Part shown: piece by piece, positions 6,523 to 10,122 of the stretch | Layout: the number at the start of each line of letters is the position of its first letter | How positions within the stretch are numbered: position 1 is the first letter of the stretch | NCBI GenBank assembly: GCA_007128085.1 | Contig: SKYC01000161.1 | Location: forward strand, 1-10,122 | Direction: 5' to 3' | Length of the DNA: 10,122 nt | Origin: Saprospiraceae bacterium | GTDB taxonomy: Bacteria > Bacteroidota > Bacteroidia > Chitinophagales > Saprospiraceae | Position numbers and translations under genes: made by a program | Notes under the pieces: generated by a model | The model's database searches: none | Told to the model about the DNA's origin: nothing | Seen by the model: the letters and a program-made list of their open reading frames with translations, nothing else

Positions 6523-6555
6523 TTGCAACAGAGTGGTTTGGGCGCTGTATTTTTG
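6523..6555 (+). promoter_or_regulatory. Promoter for the oligopeptidase gene
   Basis: TTG at 6523-6525 and TATTTTTG at 6548-6555 are separated by 22 bp, within the range of Bacteroidota promoters. Transcription would begin near 6562, only a few bases before the ATG at 6565, so the mRNA would have almost no leader. The -7 element and the following GCA are the same as in front of miaA. Confidence 0.55.
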
Positions 6556-6564
6556 CATCAAAAG

Positions 6565-8730
6565 ATGAATAAAATAACTTATACTGCTCTGGGGACGGCA
6601 ATGATTTGCCTGTCCGCATTCCTTTTTTCCTGTGTAGAAGAGGAAGTACAAACTACTGTCAATATGAAGAAAAAGGCCATGGAAATTGAAGCTCCAATAG
6701 CTGAAAAGATACCTGAACAACTGGAAATTCACGGAGACAAGAGAATTGACAATTACTACTGGCTCAATCAGAGAGAAAATCCAAAAGTAATCGAATACCT
6801 CGAGGCTGAAAATGATTATCTGGATAAAGTAATGGGCCACACTCGTGGACTTCAGGAGGATTTATTTGAGGAGATCGTCGGCAGGATTAAACAAGACGAC
6901 GAGTCGGTGCCCTATTATTCAAATGGTTTCTATTACTACACGCGGTATGAAACGGGGAAGGAGCATCCCATTTACTGCAGAAAAAAAGGTTCTCTCGAAG
7001 CGGAGGAAGAGGTCATACTGAATGTCAATACCATGGCTGAACCTTTTGACTACTACAATGTATCGGGTTTATCCGTAAGCCCGGACAATCGCTATCTCGC
7101 CTTTGGAGAAGATACACTGAGCCGCAGGATATACAATATTCGAATTAAAGATTTGCAAACGGGTGAAATCCTCTCTGACATCCTCCCACAGTCGACAGGA
7201 AGTAGCGCATGGAGCAGTGATTCTCAACACCTTTTTTACAACCAGCGAGACACTGAAACCCTTAGGGCCTACCGGGTTTTGAGACACAAACTGGGTACAG
7301 AAACCAGTTCGGACGAGGAGGTTTACGTGGAAGAAGACAATACCTTTACTGCTTTTCTGTACAAAACAAAATCGAACAAATACATAGTCATTGGATCCTA
7401 CTCTACCCTGACACAGGATTATCGATTGATTCCGGCCGACGACCCCACGGCCGAGCCCTTTGTTTTTGAACCCAGGGATCGCGAAAACAATCTGGAGTAT
7501 TCCATTGCTCATATAGGTGATCAATTTTACATCCGCACCAATTGGAATGCCCAAAATTTTAAAATTATGGTATGTCCCGAGGATCGGACTTCCAAAGAAA
7601 ACTGGAGAGATTTCATTCCGCACCGAGATGACGTACTGGTCGAGACCATGGAGTTGTTCAATAACTACTTGGTCGTACAGGAGCGGAAGAGAGGTCTAAC
7701 TCAGATGAGAATTATGGAATGGGAGGGTGAGGAGCATTACATAGACTTCGACGATGAAGCCTATGTCGTTTACCCTTCTATCAACAGAGAAATGGACACC
7801 GACGTACTCAGAATAGGATACTCCAGTCTGACCACTCCCAACTCTACCTTTGACTATAATATGGAGAACAAGGAACTCGAGTTACTCAAGGAACAGGAGG
7901 TCGTGGGTGATTTTGATTCGGGCAATTACGTATCAAAAAGAAAAATGGTAGTTGTCAGAGATGGTACCGAGGTCCCCGTTTCAATGGTATATAAAAAAGG
8001 CACTCCATTGGACGGAAGCAGTCCATTGCTATTGTACGCCTATGGCTCGTATGGGTACAGTATGGAGCCATTTTTCAGCTCTGTTCGTCTGAGCTTATTG
8101 GATCGAGGTTTTGTTTACGCCATTGCCCACATCCGCGGAGGTGAAGAAATGGGGCGTCACTGGTATGAAGAGGGAAAGTTACTCAATAAGAAAAACACCT
8201 TTTACGATTTTATAGATTGCGGCAAATACCTGGTAGAAAACAATTATGCCGATCCGGAAAGACTTTATGCCATGGGTGGCAGTGCCGGAGGTTTGTTAAT
8301 GGGTGCTGTCGTCAATATCGCCCCCGATTTATTCACAGGTATCATAGCTGCTGTGCCCTTTGTCGATGTAATAACCACCATGTTGGACGAATCCATACCA
8401 TTGACTACCGGAGAGTACGACGAGTGGGGCAACCCCAATATAGAGGAGTATTACCATTACATCAAATCCTATTCCCCCTACGACAACGTAAAGGAACAGG
8501 ATTATCCAAGTATGTTGGTGACTACGGGACTTCACGATTCCCAGGTACAGTATTGGGAGCCGGCCAAGTGGGTGGCCAAATTGCGCGAAATGAAAACAGA
8601 CGACAATCCGCTGCTGCTCTACACCAATATGTCCACGGGACATTCGGGAGCTGCGGGCAGGTTCAAGCGACACAGGGAAACTGCGCGCAACTACGCTTTT
8701 TTACTGGATTTGGCCGGAATTACTGAATAG
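6565..8730 (+). CDS. ptrB: Lipoprotein oligopeptidase B (S9A serine peptidase)
   Basis: Prolyl oligopeptidase family enzyme that cleaves short peptides, in oligopeptidase B after Arg or Lys. The frame is open from a TTG at 6523, but that TTG is the likely -33 element; the ATG at 6565 starts a proper lipoprotein signal, MNKITYTALGTAMICLSAFL, with lipobox LFSC and Cys23. Cys23 is followed by V-E-E-E, an acidic run like Bacteroidota surface-export signals. The mature protein has an N-terminal helical part, a seven-bladed propeller region (about 115-460) and an alpha/beta hydrolase domain. Catalytic residues are Ser573 in GGSAGG, Asp658 in GLHDSQV and His693 in TGHSG. Their spacing (85 and 35) equals that which I recall for E. 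coli OpdB. E617 and D619 in TTGEYDEWGNP are at the positions of the two P1-binding glutamates. At 721 aa it is full length. Its last 11 bases overlap the convergent glycosyltransferase. Confidence 0.93.
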   Translation: MNKITYTALGTAMICLSAFLFSCVEEEVQTTVNMKKKAMEIEAPIAEKIPEQLEIHGDKRIDNYYWLNQRENPKVIEYLEAENDYLDKVMGHTRGLQEDLFEEIVGRIKQDDESVPYYSNGFYYYTRYETGKEHPIYCRKKGSLEAEEEVILNVNTMAEPFDYYNVSGLSVSPDNRYLAFGEDTLSRRIYNIRIKDLQTGEILSDILPQSTGSSAWSSDSQHLFYNQRDTETLRAYRVLRHKLGTETSSDEEVYVEEDNTFTAFLYKTKSNKYIVIGSYSTLTQDYRLIPADDPTAEPFVFEPRDRENNLEYSIAHIGDQFYIRTNWNAQNFKIMVCPEDRTSKENWRDFIPHRDDVLVETMELFNNYLVVQERKRGLTQMRIMEWEGEEHYIDFDDEAYVVYPSINREMDTDVLRIGYSSLTTPNSTFDYNMENKELELLKEQEVVGDFDSGNYVSKRKMVVVRDGTEVPVSMVYKKGTPLDGSSPLLLYAYGSYGYSMEPFFSSVRLSLLDRGFVYAIAHIRGGEEMGRHWYEEGKLLNKKNTFYDFIDCGKYLVENNYADPERLYAMGGSAGGLLMGAVVNIAPDLFTGIIAAVPFVDVITTMLDESIPLTTGEYDEWGNPNIEEYYHYIKSYSPYDNVKEQDYPSMLVTTGLHDSQVQYWEPAKWVAKLREMKTDDNPLLLYTNMSTGHSGAAGRFKRHRETARNYAFLLDLAGITE

Positions 8731-9808
8731 ACCGAACTACCTTTTTGGATTCGTACTCCCAATTCAATACCCGATATGCCTCTGTAGCATTTCGGGATAA
8801 ACGGTCATACCTTTTCGGGTCGCGGTAGAGATTTTCTATGGCCCTGCAAATTTCAAGAGGGGTGATACTCGGTAACAAAACAGAAAAATTGTATTCCTCA
8901 TTGATGAGTCTGTACTCGGGAAAATCCATAGAGAGGGAGGGCACTCCAAAAGCCATGTAATCAAAAAACTTATTGGCCAACGAGTAGTAGTAATTCCCAC
9001 TGCGATCGTCCAGGAGATTGAGCCCAAGCCACGCTTTGGCCGTATATTCCTGCAGTTCCTCCGGTTTTAATTCCCCGGTGAACTCTACATTTTTCAGACC
9101 GAGTTTATACACTCTGTATCTCAGTTGATTCTCTATATCTCCTCCCCCTGCAATCACCAGTTTAAAATCGGGTAAAAAACGCATGGTTTCAATGGCTTCC
9201 TCCAATCCTCTACCTACATTCACTCTACCCTGGTATAAGATCAATCGCTCTATTTTTTCATTCACCCCCCGTTTCAGATCCGCAACGGGCAAATTCCTTA
9301 TAACAACAAAGTCCTTTTTCCAATCATTCTTAAATCGATCGGCAAGGCTCTGGTTAACTGTCCAACAGTAGGAGGCCGAGGGAACCAACCATTTACCTAC
9401 TTGCCTCCATACATAGCGAACGAAAGGTTTTTGACGCAATTCCGGCACTTCCTCAAAAATTTCATGGGCATCGAAGAGTAATTTCGATCTTCGTATTTTT
9501 GAAATTAACCACATAGCCGGAAGCGTATCCAAATCTACTGCTCCGTATATATGGCAGCGAGGGCGAAACAACATAAAAAAAAGCAAGCGAACCTGAAATT
9601 CGAGGTAGAATAAAGGCCCCTTGTTGAACAGACAGCGCAACCTCTGTTGATCGTAGGGTTGATCGGGAAGTGGTAGCGACTTCTTTCTTCTTCGACCCGT
9701 TATTTCTACGCTGTAACCATGGTCGTTCAATGCCCGACATATCCTACCCATTCGCTGATCCATCAAAATATCGTTCGTCACCGCAAAACCAATCTTTTTT
9801 CCTATCAT
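8720..9808 (-). CDS. GT4-type glycosyltransferase
   Basis: GT-B fold glycosyltransferase of the GT4 kind, expected to move a sugar from a nucleotide-sugar to a glycan or lipid acceptor on the cytoplasmic face. The N-terminal domain starts GKKIGFAVTNDILMDQRMGR and holds LFDAHEIFEEVPE (DAHE at 113-116), common in this family. The C-terminal donor domain has LILYQGRVNVGRGLEEAIE (189-207), LVIAGGGD (217-224), VEFTGELKPEEL (241-252) and KFFDYMAFGVPSLSMDFPEYR (280-300). The last is the region that contacts the nucleotide-sugar, with Asp283 where many GT4 enzymes have Glu. There is no signal peptide or clear membrane span, though 65-85 is hydrophobic (FYLEFQVRLLFFMLF). At 362 aa it is full length. 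The ATG at 9808 is the complement of 9806-9808. The acceptor is unknown; no other glycan gene lies in the window. The heptamer array begins 33 bases upstream of the start codon. Confidence 0.88.
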   Translation of the reverse strand: MIGKKIGFAVTNDILMDQRMGRICRALNDHGYSVEITGRRRKKSLPLPDQPYDQQRLRCLFNKGPLFYLEFQVRLLFFMLFRPRCHIYGAVDLDTLPAMWLISKIRRSKLLFDAHEIFEEVPELRQKPFVRYVWRQVGKWLVPSASYCWTVNQSLADRFKNDWKKDFVVIRNLPVADLKRGVNEKIERLILYQGRVNVGRGLEEAIETMRFLPDFKLVIAGGGDIENQLRYRVYKLGLKNVEFTGELKPEELQEYTAKAWLGLNLLDDRSGNYYYSLANKFFDYMAFGVPSLSMDFPEYRLINEEYNFSVLLPSITPLEICRAIENLYRDPKRYDRLSRNATEAYRVLNWEYESKKVVRSIQ

Positions 9809-9831
9809 ATATACTCGGGTTATCTAAATGG

Positions 9832-9839
9832 CAAAGTTT
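9832..9839 (-). promoter_or_regulatory. Probable -7 element of the glycosyltransferase promoter
   Basis: On the minus strand this is AAACTTTG, one base off TAnnTTTG, 23 bases before the glycosyltransferase ATG. The matching -33 position (around 9859-9862) falls inside the heptamer array. That strand of the array has no T, so a TTTG element is impossible there. The promoter would therefore be weak or depend on array-bound factors. Confidence 0.35.
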
Positions 9840-9841
9840 TT

Positions 9842-10121
9842 TTCTGGCTTCTGGCTTCTGGCTTCTGGCCTCTGGCTTCTGGCCTCTGGCTTCTGGCTTC
9901 TGGCCTCTGGCTTCTGGCCTCTGGCTGTTGGCTTCTGGCCTCTGGCTTCTGGCTGTTGGCTGCTGGCTGCTGGCCTCTGGCTTCTGGCTTCTGGCCTCTG
10001 GCTTCTGGCCTCTGGCTTCTGGCTTCTGGCTTCTGGCCTCTGGCTTCTGGCCTCTGGCTTCTGGCTTCTGGCCTCTGGCTTCTGGCCTCTGGCTGTTGGC
10101 TTCTGGCCTCTGGCTTCTGGC
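9842..10121. repeat. Heptanucleotide tandem array, 40 units, running to the window edge
   Basis: Forty 7-bp units follow each other without an insertion or deletion, and base 10122 begins the next unit, so the array continues beyond the window. Four unit types occur: TTCTGGC (22), CTCTGGC (13), TGTTGGC (3) and TGCTGGC (2). All share TGGC at positions 4-7. Units 2-16 (9849-9953) are identical to units 26-40 (10017-10121), a 105-bp block repeated with a 168-bp offset. The plus strand has no A, so no frame on either strand contains a stop. Spacing is uniform, unlike CRISPR, and there are no spacers. It lies upstream of the glycosyltransferase. Function is unknown; it may be a simple-sequence locus that changes length by slippage or recombination. 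Confidence 0.97.
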
Positions 10122-10122
10122 T

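Noticed and set aside
6390..6572. 60-aa plus-strand ORF starting just after the miaA stop
   Set aside because: It runs through the oligopeptidase promoter and into its coding region, its composition resembles no exported or folded protein, and it has no motif. Treated as a chance frame.
9842..10122. CRISPR array
   Set aside because: The units are 7 bp with no spacers; this is a simple tandem repeat.

Overview
The window reads as a chromosomal segment of a Bacteroidota bacterium. Five things point that way. Near-matches to the Bacteroidota promoter (-33 TTTG or TTG, about 18-22 bp, then -7 TAnnTTTG) stand in front of several genes. Shine-Dalgarno sequences are mostly absent. Two hydrolases carry lipoprotein signals, one with an acidic run after the lipobox cysteine. 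The RsmI is short. PssA is the integral membrane CDP-alcohol phosphatidyltransferase type. I cannot place the organism below phylum from sequence alone.

Layout, left to right. An AT-rich 304-base stretch holds at most one small minus-strand membrane peptide ORF. The plus-strand genes pssA (phosphatidylserine synthase), a secreted protein of unknown function, purS (a small subunit of FGAM synthase) and rsmI (16S rRNA 2'-O-methyltransferase) follow. Two minus-strand genes come next: a lipoprotein isoaspartyl peptidase/asparaginase, and a PlsC-like acyltransferase with a membrane-embedded C-terminus. Then miaA (tRNA dimethylallyltransferase) and a lipoprotein oligopeptidase B are on the plus strand. 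A minus-strand GT4-type glycosyltransferase converges on the peptidase gene with an 11-bp overlap. From 9842 to the window edge there is an uninterrupted heptanucleotide tandem array.

The genes are mostly housekeeping and do not form one pathway. PssA and the acyltransferase both belong to phospholipid synthesis. RsmI and MiaA both modify RNA of the translation apparatus. The two lipoprotein hydrolases probably act on peptides or amides in the envelope. Only purS-rsmI looks like a tight operon; most other genes appear to have their own promoters, and genes converge twice with almost no spacer (rsmI/asparaginase, peptidase/glycosyltransferase).

The most unusual element is the array at 9842-10121: forty consecutive 7-bp units with no indel, built from four unit variants, with a 105-bp block repeated exactly 168 bp downstream. 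It contains no A on the plus strand, so all six frames are open. It lies next to the predicted promoter of the glycosyltransferase. I found no CRISPR array, IS element, tRNA, rRNA or recognisable defence system.
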